In this document: piece by piece, positions 1 through 7,559 of the stretch | Position numbering within the stretch: the first letter of the stretch is position 1 | Layout of the letters: every line of letters begins with the position of its first letter | Assembly: GCF_900100205.1 (NCBI RefSeq) | Contig: NZ_FNEQ01000013.1 | Location: 97,857-161,856 of the forward strand | Source of the DNA: Duganella sp. OV510 | GTDB taxonomy: Bacteria; Pseudomonadota; Gammaproteobacteria; Burkholderiales; Burkholderiaceae_D | Length of the DNA: 64,000 nt | Direction of reading: 5' to 3' | Position numbers and translations under genes: made by a program | Notes under the pieces: generated by a model | Database searches by the model: none | The model's input: the letters and a program-made list of their open reading frames with translations, nothing else | What the model was told of the DNA's origin: nothing

Positions 1-177
1 CGCGAGGGCTGTGTCGATGAGCTGCTGCTCTATCTGGCGCCCACGCTGCTTGGCGATGCACAGGGCATGTTCGCGCTGCCGGCACTGACCGACCTGACCG
101 GCAGGCAGTCTTTGAAATTTCACGAGGTTAAGCAGATCGGCGAAGATTTGCGTATCCTGGCCCGATTCACTCATTAG
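1..177 (+). CDS. ribD: RibD, C-terminal end (partial)
   Basis: The window opens inside an open frame that encodes about 58 residues and stops at TAG 175-177. The segment has the pattern of the end of the RibD reductase domain (VDELLLYLAPTLLGD, then a short strand ending in RILARFTH). RibD deaminates and reduces the pyrimidine intermediate of riboflavin synthesis in the cytoplasm. The stop codon lies inside the ribosome binding site of ribE, 8 bases before its start, which supports a ribD-ribE operon. Only the last strands are visible, so the name rests on this short segment plus its neighbour. Confidence 0.8.
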   Translation, partial: REGCVDELLLYLAPTLLGDAQGMFALPALTDLTGRQSLKFHEVKQIGEDLRILARFTH

Positions 178-185
178 GAAGAATT

Positions 186-812
186 ATGTTTACTGGTATC
201 GTCGCCGCTGTCGGCAAAATTGAATCGGTGAAGCCGCTTGAAGGCGGCTCGTTCGCAGGCGTGCGCCTGGACATCAATGCCGGCGGCCTGCCGCTGGCAG
301 ACGTGGCGCTGGGTGATTCCATTGCCATCAACGGCGCCTGCATGACGGTGGTGGAAAAGGATGCCACCAATTTCCGCGTCGACGTGTCGCGCGAAAGCCT
401 GAACAAGACCGTCGGCCTCGACACGCTGACCGAAGTGAATCTGGAAAAAGCCTTGACGCTGAACGAGCGCCTCGGCGGCCACCTGGTATCTGGCCACGTC
501 GATGGCCTGGGCGTGGTGCGCAAGTTCGAGCCGATCGGTGAGTCGTGGGAGCTGGTGGTGGAAGCCCCATATGAGCTGGCCAAGTTCCTGGCCTACAAGG
601 GCTCGATCGTGGTCAATGGCGTGTCGCTGACCGTCAACCGCATCAGCGATATCGGCGAAGGCAAGGATCTGGTGTGCCAGTTCTCGATCAACCTGATCCC
701 GCACACCATCGCCATGACCACGCTGAAGCACCTGGCGGTGGGCGTGCAGGTCAATCTCGAAATCGACCTGATCGCCCGCTACGTCGAACGCATGGTGTCG
801 ATCTCGCGCTAA
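186..812 (+). CDS. ribE: Riboflavin synthase, alpha chain
   Basis: This enzyme converts two molecules of 6,7-dimethyl-8-ribityllumazine into riboflavin plus the pyrimidine substrate, the last step of the pathway. The 208 residues contain the two tandem lumazine-binding barrels: MFTGIV at the N-terminus, the GACMTV motif near residue 55, and its counterpart VNGVSLTV near residue 145. Length is normal for the family. The start follows AGGAAG at good spacing, and that site contains the ribD stop. The 3' end overlaps the convergent isochorismatase-like gene by four bases. The same enzyme is called ribC in the E. coli naming scheme. Confidence 0.95.
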   Translation: MFTGIVAAVGKIESVKPLEGGSFAGVRLDINAGGLPLADVALGDSIAINGACMTVVEKDATNFRVDVSRESLNKTVGLDTLTEVNLEKALTLNERLGGHLVSGHVDGLGVVRKFEPIGESWELVVEAPYELAKFLAYKGSIVVNGVSLTVNRISDIGEGKDLVCQFSINLIPHTIAMTTLKHLAVGVQVNLEIDLIARYVERMVSISR

Positions 813-1483
813 GCCGCATCGCGCGCGGCTTGCTGTGCGCGCGCATAGCTTTCCATCACCGCCGCATAATTTGGCGCGACCAGGCCGTACAGCTGGGCCA
901 GGCCGGCGGCTTCCGGCCGCGCCCAGGTGCGGTGCAGTTCCGATAGCAGGGCATTGGTGCTGGTTGGCTTGACGCCGCCCTGCACGAAGCGGGCGAGGGA
1001 GACGCGCGAGGCCATCTCGCTTGGATCGCCGGAGGCATCGATGACGGCATACACATCGTAGCCGGCCGCGACTGCGTCGAGTGCGGGGAACATCACGCAA
1101 ACGCTGGTCCAGACGCCTGCCATCACCAGCGTTTTGCGGCCGCTTGAGCGCACCTGGGCGACGAAGTCTTCATTGTCCCAGGCGTTGACTTCGCCCTTGC
1201 GTGGCACGTAGACGGCGTGTGGTGCATATTCGTGGATTTCCGGCATCAACGGTCCATTGCTGCCGGCTGGCTCGGAGGCGGTGGTAATCACTGGAATTTT
1301 CAGCAGACTGCACAGCCTGGCAATCATCTCGACGTTGCGGCGCAGGTCGGCGACTGGAATATCCTTGACCGTCTGGAACAGCCCGGACTGGTGATCAAGC
1401 AGCAGCACTACGGTATCGGCCGGGTCCAGCAGCCGCGCGCCGCCACCGGTGGACAGCACACTGGTTTTCGTTGGGGAAGTCAT
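809..1483 (-). CDS. Isochorismatase-family hydrolase (YcaC-like)
   Basis: A cytoplasmic cysteine hydrolase of 224 residues. The family triad is visible: Asp in VVLLLDHQSG near the N-terminus, Lys in PRKGEVNAWDN, and the nucleophilic Cys in GVWTSVCV. This set, with the DHQ and NAWDN variants, is typical of the YcaC subgroup, whose natural substrate is not settled, rather than of true isochorismatase. The start at 1483 was preferred over an upstream in-frame one at 1654 because GGAG lies 8 bases before it and because the extra 57 residues are Arg/Pro-rich and unlike the family. It converges on ribE. No pathway partner is adjacent, so the substrate cannot be inferred. Confidence 0.85.
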   Translation of the reverse strand: MTSPTKTSVLSTGGGARLLDPADTVVLLLDHQSGLFQTVKDIPVADLRRNVEMIARLCSLLKIPVITTASEPAGSNGPLMPEIHEYAPHAVYVPRKGEVNAWDNEDFVAQVRSSGRKTLVMAGVWTSVCVMFPALDAVAAGYDVYAVIDASGDPSEMASRVSLARFVQGGVKPTSTNALLSELHRTWARPEAAGLAQLYGLVAPNYAAVMESYARAQQAARDAA

Positions 1484-1622
1484 CGTTAATTCTCCAGGGT
1501 TGTTATGTGCCAACCAGATTGCCTGAATTCTTTGCGCCGTGCGGCGGTGTCGCGACGATGCCTCCGCAAGCGCCCCCTGATCAGGGGGATTGCAGGCTTG
1601 CCAGGAGGGAGAGGGCGGCAAA

Positions 1623-1997
1623 TCAGGGCGACGACAGGCTGCGCAGATAGGCAATCAGCGCCTCGCGCTCGGCCTTGCTGCGTACGCGGTAGTCCATGTT
1701 CTGGCCGGGGATGAATTTTTCCGGATCGGTCAGCCAGCGGTCGAGCGATGCAGCATCCCACTGCACGCCGGACTTGCGTAGCGCGCGCGAGTAATCGTAG
1801 TCCTTGATGCTGCCGGCCTGGCGGCCGAATACGCCACGGTGGCGCGGGCCGGTTTCGTCGGTGTCGAGCGCGTGGCATTCCGTGCAGCGCTTTTGCCAGA
1901 TGCGCTGCCCCTGGGCGATCTGCCGGCTATCCTGCGCCTGCGCTATGCCTGCCGCTAACAGGAAGGCCAGGCTGGCCGCTGCTGCATGAGTGAACAT
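1623..1997 (-). CDS. Class I c-type cytochrome, periplasmic
   Basis: A 124-residue protein with a Sec signal peptide (hydrophobic stretch to about residue 21, AQA-type cleavage site), a single haem motif CTECH near residues 38-42 and a distal Met in the PGQNM loop. This is the layout of small soluble class I cytochromes c (c2/c550 type) that carry electrons in the periplasm. It stands alone on the minus strand between the isochorismatase-like gene and the divergent ribBX, so its redox partner cannot be read from context. Confidence 0.85.
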   Translation of the reverse strand: MFTHAAAASLAFLLAAGIAQAQDSRQIAQGQRIWQKRCTECHALDTDETGPRHRGVFGRQAGSIKDYDYSRALRKSGVQWDAASLDRWLTDPEKFIPGQNMDYRVRSKAEREALIAYLRSLSSP

Positions 1998-2155
1998 GGT
2001 ATCCCCGAAGCTGAGAATATTTGCAAGATTACCATGCGGCAGCTTTAGAATCTGCCTTTTGAGCGATAAAAGCGCCGTTTTGCGGTAGAGAAGGCGTAAA
2101 TCCTTTAAAATAGCGGGTTAATGAAATACGCTTGCTCTGTCTTGAAGGATTAAAA

Positions 2156-3268
2156 ATGTCAATTTCCAGCACCGAAGAAATCGTCGCCGAATTGCGCGCT
2201 GGCCGCATGGTGATCCTGGTCGATGAAGAAGACCGGGAAAACGAAGGTGACCTGGTGCTCGCGGCGGACTTCGTCACGCCGGAAGCCATCAACTTTATGG
2301 TCAAGTATGCGCGCGGCCTGGTGTGCCTGACGCTGACCGAAGAACGCTGCGACCAGCTCGAACTGTCGATGATGTCGGCCAAAAATGGTACGGCCTACGG
2401 CACCAATTTCACCGTGTCGATCGAAGCCGCCGAGGGCGTCACCACCGGCATTTCGGCCGCCGACCGCGCCAAGACCATTCAGGTGGCCGTCACCAAGGAT
2501 GCCAAGCCGTCGGACATCGTCCAGCCGGGCCACATCTTCCCGCTGAAAGCGCAAAAAGGCGGCGTGCTGATGCGCGCCGGCCATACCGAAGCCGGTTGCG
2601 ACCTGACCGCCATGGCCGGCCTGACGCCAGCCTCGGTGATCTGCGAGATCATGAAGGACGACGGCACCATGGCGCGCCTGCCGGATCTGCTGGAATTCGC
2701 CAAGGAACACAATCTGAAGATCGGCACCATTGCCGACCTGATCCACTACCGCAGCCGCAACGAGTCGCTGGTGGAAAAAGCCGGCGAGCGCACGCTGAAG
2801 ACCGCCCATGGCGACTTCCGCATGATCGCCTACCGCGACAAGCCTAGCGGCTCGGCCCACCTGGCGCTGGTGCATGGCGATATCCAGAAGGGCAAGGAAA
2901 CGCTGGTGCGCGTGCACCAGCCGGTATCGATCCTGGACGTGCTGGAATCGGAAGCCACCACCCACTCGTGGAATCTGTCGTCGTCGATGGCTGCCATCAA
3001 GGCAGCCGATAGCGGCGTGATCGTGCTGCTGAACTGCGAAGAGACTGCCGAGCAGTTCTTCAACCAGTTCGAGGCGCTGTGCAATCCGGTCGACGCCAAA
3101 CCGAAAGGTCGCGCGGCCAGCATGGACCTGCGCAGCTACGGTATCGGCGCGCAGATCCTGCGCGAAGTCGGCGTCTGCAAGATGCAGCTGCTGGCCAGCC
3201 CGCGCAAGATGCCGTCGATGACTGGCTTCAATCTGGAAGTGACCGGCTACGTCGCCAAACCTAACTAA
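2156..3268 (+). CDS. ribBX: RibBX: DHBP synthase with degenerate GTP cyclohydrolase II domain
   Basis: The first ~200 residues are a complete 3,4-dihydroxy-2-butanone 4-phosphate synthase (DEEDRENEGDL, TGISAADRA and the HIFPL/HTEA active-site segments). This enzyme turns ribulose 5-phosphate into the four-carbon precursor used by RibH. Residues ~205-370 have the fold pattern of GTP cyclohydrolase II (GDFRMIAYRD, RSYGIGAQIL, ASPRKMPS). However, the zinc-binding Cys cluster of the active enzyme is absent where the family has C-x10-C-x-C. This matches the proteobacterial variant described as RibBX, in which the second half is not expected to act on GTP. Start at 2156 follows GAAGGA. Next gene is ribH, 26 bases downstream. 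Confidence 0.9.
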   Translation: MSISSTEEIVAELRAGRMVILVDEEDRENEGDLVLAADFVTPEAINFMVKYARGLVCLTLTEERCDQLELSMMSAKNGTAYGTNFTVSIEAAEGVTTGISAADRAKTIQVAVTKDAKPSDIVQPGHIFPLKAQKGGVLMRAGHTEAGCDLTAMAGLTPASVICEIMKDDGTMARLPDLLEFAKEHNLKIGTIADLIHYRSRNESLVEKAGERTLKTAHGDFRMIAYRDKPSGSAHLALVHGDIQKGKETLVRVHQPVSILDVLESEATTHSWNLSSSMAAIKAADSGVIVLLNCEETAEQFFNQFEALCNPVDAKPKGRAASMDLRSYGIGAQILREVGVCKMQLLASPRKMPSMTGFNLEVTGYVAKPN

Positions 3269-3294
3269 TCAACCAACATATATAAGAGGCCATC

Positions 3295-3783
3295 ATGACC
3301 GTAGGAAGCTACGAAACCAATCTGAACGGCGAAGACCTGCGCATTGGCGTGGTACAAGCCCGTTTTAACGAAGACATCTGCCACGGCCTGCTGTCGGCCT
3401 GCCTGGCCGAACTGAAGCATCTGGGCGTGGCGGACGAGGACATCCTGCACGTGACCGTGCCGGGCGCGCTGGAAGTGCCGCTGGTGCTGCAGAAGATGGC
3501 GGAGTCGCAGCAGTTCGACGCGCTGATCGCGCTGGGCGCGGTGATTCGCGGCGAGACTTACCACTTCGAACTGGTGTCGAACGAATCGGGCGCGGGCATC
3601 ACCCGCATCGGCCTGGACTTCGGCATTCCGATCGCCAACGCCATCCTGACCACCGAGAACGACGAGCAGGCGGAAGTGCGCATGGCCGTCAAAGGCGCCG
3701 ACGCCGCGCGCGTGGCCGTTGAGATGGCCAATCTGACCATCGCCCTGGAAGAGCTGAACCAGGATCAGGGCGACGACGAATAA
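3295..3783 (+). CDS. ribH: 6,7-dimethyl-8-ribityllumazine synthase
   Basis: Condenses the RibB product with the ribitylaminopyrimidine to form lumazine, the substrate of RibE. The 162 residues carry the substrate loops: ARFNE, VPGALEVP, the AVIRGETYHFE segment with the catalytic His, and the FGIPIANAILTTEN segment. The protein is slightly longer than average because of a charged tail. The start follows AAGAGG at proper spacing. It lies between ribBX and nusB in one operon, a very common betaproteobacterial order. Confidence 0.96.
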   Translation: MTVGSYETNLNGEDLRIGVVQARFNEDICHGLLSACLAELKHLGVADEDILHVTVPGALEVPLVLQKMAESQQFDALIALGAVIRGETYHFELVSNESGAGITRIGLDFGIPIANAILTTENDEQAEVRMAVKGADAARVAVEMANLTIALEELNQDQGDDE

Positions 3784-3801
3784 ACACACGAAGGTAAGAA
3801 T

Positions 3802-4272
3802 ATGAACGACAAGACTACGCACGCCAACCCCAGCAAGAACCGCACGCCGCGTCACCGCGCGCGCGAGTTCGCGCTGCAGGGCTTGTACCAGTGGCTGCTG
3901 AATAATGAATCCGCGTCGACGGTGGTTAACCACATCCGTGGCGCGCACGGTTTCGACAAGGCCGACGCCGAGCACTTCACCGTGCTGCTGAATGGTGCGA
4001 TCGGTTCGTCGGTGGAGCTGCGCGCGACTTTTGCGCCGCTGGTCGACCGCGGCATTAACGAGCTGTCGCCGATCGAGCACGCGGTGCTGCTGATTGGCGC
4101 TTACGAGCTGAAGAACAATCTGGAGATTCCTTACCGCGTCGTGATCAACGAGGCGGTGGAGCTGACCAAGTCGTTCGGCGGTATCGATGGTCACAAGTAC
4201 GTCAACGGCGTGCTGGACAAGCTGGCCGCCCAGCTGCGTCCGGAAGAGGTTGCTGCCGACAAGAAGCGTTGA
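3802..4272 (+). CDS. nusB: Transcription antitermination factor NusB
   Basis: An all-helical RNA-binding protein of 156 residues that pairs with NusE (ribosomal protein S10) on boxA of rRNA transcripts. Recognised by the N-terminal RHRAREFALQGLYQW helix and by the C-terminal PYRVVINEAVELTKSFGG and KYVNGVLDKLA segments. It sits 18 bases after ribH, the usual ribH-nusB pairing, and a strong terminator follows 19 bases after its stop, so it ends the riboflavin operon. Confidence 0.96.
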   Translation: MNDKTTHANPSKNRTPRHRAREFALQGLYQWLLNNESASTVVNHIRGAHGFDKADAEHFTVLLNGAIGSSVELRATFAPLVDRGINELSPIEHAVLLIGAYELKNNLEIPYRVVINEAVELTKSFGGIDGHKYVNGVLDKLAAQLRPEEVAADKKR

Positions 4273-4290
4273 TCGCTGCCGGTATCGTTA

Positions 4291-4326
4291 AAAGCCACCC
4301 ACGGTAGCGTGCGGTGGCTTTTTTTA
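4291..4326 (+). terminator. Rho-independent terminator after nusB
   Basis: GCCACC at 4294-4299 pairs with GGTGGC at 4313-4318 around a loop region with further ACG/CGT pairing, followed by a run of seven T with one interruption. It closes the ribBX-ribH-nusB transcript. Confidence 0.85.
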
Positions 4327-4350
4327 TTTGTGGGTTGACCTTGCCATCGT

Positions 4351-5079
4351 TTGTTGCACAGAATTGCTTTTTCAGTAATCTGGAGTGGCATCATCGAACT
4401 GCATAGCCCAAGCAGGCGGCGGCGTGGATGGCTGGTGGTGATCGCCGGTGCGCACGTTTTGGCGTTCCTGGCCTGGAAGCCGCCTGAACGGCCACCGGCG
4501 GCGCCGCAGGCCAGGCCGCATGCGCCGATTACCTACATCCTGGCGTCTTTGAAGCGGCCTGAACCGGCGGTGTCAGCGGCTGAGCGGCCAGTGACGCGCA
4601 CGCGTGTCGCGGCGGCTCCCGCGCCGGCTGCCGCCGCTGCTGCTACCGCACCGCAGGCGATCACGATGCCGTCTGCGCCAGCTGCCGTGCCTGCCTCCGA
4701 GCCGGCGGCGGTGGCGGAGGCGGTGCCAACGTTGCCGTCCGATCCGTTTGCCTTGCCGGTAAAGCCGCAGGACGATCTGAAGCAGCGCGCCATCAAGGGC
4801 GCCGCAGCGGCTGACAAGGCGGCGTTGAAGGAATCATTCACGCAGCGCGACCGCAAGCTGGTCAACGATGACACCGCGCTGGGCACCGCCATCGCCAAGG
4901 CTTACCGTGGTGGTGGCACGCGCCAGGTGGAGATGGTGGCGGCGGACGGCAGCCGCATCACCAAATTCATCCTGCCGGGCGGGGCGGAAGTCTGCTATCG
5001 CGCCGCCTCGAATAATTTCAGCGGTGGCCGCGATCCGTTCCGTGACAGTGGCAAAATCGTCGCCAGTTCCTGCCCATAA
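4351..5079 (+). CDS. Hypothetical membrane-anchored protein, Ala/Pro-rich
   Basis: I do not recognise this family. After a short basic stretch (SRRRRGW) comes a single hydrophobic segment (about residues 28-41), then a long Ala/Pro-rich tether to about residue 130. The C-terminal globular part ends with two Cys (EVCYRAA and SSCP). The layout suggests an inner-membrane anchor with a periplasmic tail, resembling TonB-type or envelope linker proteins in shape only. The start is uncertain: the longest frame begins with TTG at 4351, no ATG is in frame before the hydrophobic segment, and GGAG at 4382 could serve a CTG at 4399. Confidence 0.6.
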   Translation: MLHRIAFSVIWSGIIELHSPSRRRRGWLVVIAGAHVLAFLAWKPPERPPAAPQARPHAPITYILASLKRPEPAVSAAERPVTRTRVAAAPAPAAAAAATAPQAITMPSAPAAVPASEPAAVAEAVPTLPSDPFALPVKPQDDLKQRAIKGAAAADKAALKESFTQRDRKLVNDDTALGTAIAKAYRGGGTRQVEMVAADGSRITKFILPGGAEVCYRAASNNFSGGRDPFRDSGKIVASSCP

Positions 5080-5143
5080 AAATCGTCAGCGCGTTTGCAC
5101 TACCTCAATACGCGCTGACGACGCGCGGCCGTAGACTGGATGG

Positions 5144-6121
5144 ATGCCAAACACCATCCTCGCCGCCCGTTACGACCTGCCTTGGAAAGCTGCGCTGACG
5201 CATGCTTTAGGCGACTTCATGGCCTTCTTTTTTCCCGACCTCAGTCCCGAGATCGACTGGAAAAAACGGCCGCGCTTTCGCGACAAGGAGTTGGCAGGTA
5301 TTGGCTTTGGCGCGGCTACAAATAGTATGGTTGCAGATAAGCTGGTCGAGGTATGTCTGCTCGATGGCAGCGTGCAATGGGTGCTGATCCATATTGAAGT
5401 GCAGGCGCAGCGTGACACGTTCCTGGCGCGCCGCATGCTTGACTACAACTACCGCATTTTCAAACAGTATGAGCAACCGGTGGCCAGTCTTGTGTTGCTT
5501 GCGGATGAAGACCCCAAGTGGCGTCCGGGTGAATTCCATAACCGGGTGCTAGGAACAGTGATGGGAATCTTGTTTGCCAACGCAAAGTTACTGGATCACG
5601 CCAATCGTACTGAAGAGCTAGAGGCTTCGCATAACCCTTTCGCTTGGGTCACTCTCGCTCACCTGCGCACGCAGCAGGCCCGTCACGATCCAGATCAACT
5701 CTATGCCGCCAAGTGGCAGCTCACAAGGCTATTGTTCCAACATGGCTGGCATAAGCGGCGCATAATCGTATTGTTCAATGTGATTAACTGGATGGTGGTC
5801 TTGCCGGAGCCGCTACAGGAACGTTACTGGAAGGCCGTTATCAGGCTGGAGAAGGAGCAGAAAATGGAATTGATTGATCCATGGGAGCAGAGGTTTCTCG
5901 ATAAAGGACTGAAAAAAGGACTGCAACAAGGGCTGGAGCAAGGGCGTCGGGAGGGGCGGAGAGAGGGAGCTTTAGCGTTATTGGAGCGTCAGCTTTCGCG
6001 GCGGTTTGGGCCGATACCAAAAACTGTGCGAAACAAGCTGGCCAAGGCAAGTCTGGCGCAATTGGCTAGTTGGAGTGATGTGGTGCCGGAGGCGGCAACG
6101 CTGAAAGAAGTGTTCAAATAA
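5144..6121 (+). CDS. Rpn-type PD-(D/E)XK nuclease / transposase-like protein with DUF4351
   Basis: 325 residues. The N-terminal ~230 residues have the Rpn/PDDEXK nuclease pattern: acidic residue(s) near 65-74, then E85-V-Q87 in a beta strand (IHIEVQAQ). The end of the domain is followed by a charged GLKKGLQQGLEQGRREG helix and a DUF4351 C-terminal domain (LERQLSRRFGPIP to the end). Rpn proteins promote recA-independent recombination and are spread widely in Oxalobacteraceae; partner genes are not needed. It is bracketed by a promoterless-looking gap upstream and a terminator downstream, and it looks intact. Confidence 0.8.
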   Translation: MPNTILAARYDLPWKAALTHALGDFMAFFFPDLSPEIDWKKRPRFRDKELAGIGFGAATNSMVADKLVEVCLLDGSVQWVLIHIEVQAQRDTFLARRMLDYNYRIFKQYEQPVASLVLLADEDPKWRPGEFHNRVLGTVMGILFANAKLLDHANRTEELEASHNPFAWVTLAHLRTQQARHDPDQLYAAKWQLTRLLFQHGWHKRRIIVLFNVINWMVVLPEPLQERYWKAVIRLEKEQKMELIDPWEQRFLDKGLKKGLQQGLEQGRREGRREGALALLERQLSRRFGPIPKTVRNKLAKASLAQLASWSDVVPEAATLKEVFK

Positions 6122-6149
6122 AAAAAGCCGCCTGACCAAGGCGGCTTTC
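6121..6149. terminator. Bidirectional terminator
   Basis: AAGCCGCC at 6125-6132 pairs with GGCGGCTT at 6140-6147 around a 7-base loop. The A-run on the left gives a U-run for leftward transcripts (the transglycosylase gene), and a shorter T-run serves the rightward nuclease gene. Confidence 0.8.
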
Positions 6150-6168
6150 TTGCGGAGCAGGGGACCGA

Positions 6169-7068
6169 TCAGAGACCGGCGATTTGCGTGCCGCTGACCG
6201 ATTTCTCGGCATCAGCAGTGGAAGCGACTGGCGCTGCTGGTTTAGGCTGGGCAGCGGCCATCACCGGAGTAATGGTCGGCACTTTCTTGCCAGCCGAAAC
6301 CTGCTTCAAGCGGTTGTACTCAGCCAGTACGCGAACACCGTAGCCATCATCGTGAGCGAAGGCGGCTGCGCCGACATAGCTCTTCAGGCCAGCTTCCACC
6401 GAGCCACCACGGGTCACATAATCCTTCAGGATCAGCGAACCGACGCGGATGTTGGCGACCGGGTTCAGCGCAGCTTGCAGGCCGCCCATTTCCTGGAACT
6501 TCTCATGGTGCACCTTGGACATGACTTGCATCAGGCCTTGCGCGCCCATCGGGCTTTCGGCGAACGGATTCAGGCCCGACTCAATTGCCATCACCGCCAG
6601 AATCAGCAGCGGATCAAGCTTGATTTCGCGTGCGGTCAGATAAGCGGTCGATACCAGCATGTTGGTGGCATCGCCAGCAACACGGTAACGCTTGGACAGC
6701 CAGCTGGTCACCCATTTCTGCTGTTTTTCGGAACCGAGCAGGGCCTTGTCCTCAGCCGACAGGGAGTCAGTGCTGACGGTCGCGGCGGGGGCGGCTGGCG
6801 CCTCCATCAGCGCCGACAGCGGTGGCGCCGTGACGGTTGGGATTTCTGCTTCCGGCGTGCGGTTCAGGCTGTCGCTGAGGGCTTTGGCCAGATCCGGACG
6901 GACAAACAGTACTGCCATTACTACTAAAGCGGTCACACCCACAATGGTCAGGGTGTGCTGGGCGGTGGTCAACACACCCTTTGCCGAAATGCGGGTCGTG
7001 GACAACCACGCTGGCTGGCGAGCCATGAGACGGGCAAGCGAAGTTGCGCCGGTGAAGCTATTAATCAT
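6169..7068 (-). CDS. Membrane-anchored lytic transglycosylase, SLT domain
   Basis: 299 residues. A transmembrane segment lies at about 42-57 (TIVGVTALVVMAVLFV), followed by a flexible Pro/Ala region and then an SLT domain at about 125-255. The catalytic Glu is in MAIESGLNPFAESPMGAQGLMQVM, the classic soluble lytic transglycosylase signature that cleaves peptidoglycan between MurNAc and GlcNAc without water. The C-terminal ~50 residues look disordered. The gene is alone on its strand, with a long gene-less region upstream. Confidence 0.88.
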   Translation of the reverse strand: MINSFTGATSLARLMARQPAWLSTTRISAKGVLTTAQHTLTIVGVTALVVMAVLFVRPDLAKALSDSLNRTPEAEIPTVTAPPLSALMEAPAAPAATVSTDSLSAEDKALLGSEKQQKWVTSWLSKRYRVAGDATNMLVSTAYLTAREIKLDPLLILAVMAIESGLNPFAESPMGAQGLMQVMSKVHHEKFQEMGGLQAALNPVANIRVGSLILKDYVTRGGSVEAGLKSYVGAAAFAHDDGYGVRVLAEYNRLKQVSAGKKVPTITPVMAAAQPKPAAPVASTADAEKSVSGTQIAGL

Positions 7069-7559
7069 AAAGTTCCCCTGAAATGTCCGTAAAAGCGAGT
7101 CCCCGCCAGCGTCAGACGCAGCTAAACCGGGTGGTGCTCATGCCGTGCATCAGAAATATTCGTTCGTCGCCGCTGTAGGAAGCGTGCGATGGAACGCCAT
7201 CATTGCTTGCTTGTTGCTGATCTCTCCAGGTGGAGTCAACCAGAATGCAATACAACTACTTTCGGGGAGGAAGGCAAGACGCCTTTTGAAAACACTCCTT
7301 AAAATGTCATGTGGAGCCCCGACTCCGTGAATGAATGAGCGACAACTTTGTGTAGTCCGCATGAGGTCCTGAGACCTGTCCTCTTCAAGTAGGGTGGATT
7401 GTATGAGGCGTTTTATATCAAGTCAATACTAACGACAATCGTCTTTATAACTTTTAAATCTAGAATTTGGCCATGTGTGCGGTGGAAAACCAATAAAATC
7501 AACCACTTGACCTGTATTTTTAAACAGTACGCTTTAATGTAAGAAAATATTAAAAACCG
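7069..7559. other. 491-base region without a gene
   Basis: It lies between the leftward transglycosylase gene and the rightward ubiD gene, so it must hold both promoters. The right third (about 7400-7560) is clearly AT-rich compared with the surrounding chromosome. Short open frames exist on both strands, but none has a ribosome binding site or protein-like composition. A TTGACC box lies at 7507-7512, but no well-spaced -10 follows. No riboswitch fold was recognised. Confidence 0.5.

Noticed and set aside
1998..2155. FMN riboswitch before ribBX
   Set aside because: None of the conserved FMN aptamer segments was found on the plus strand, and the gap is short.
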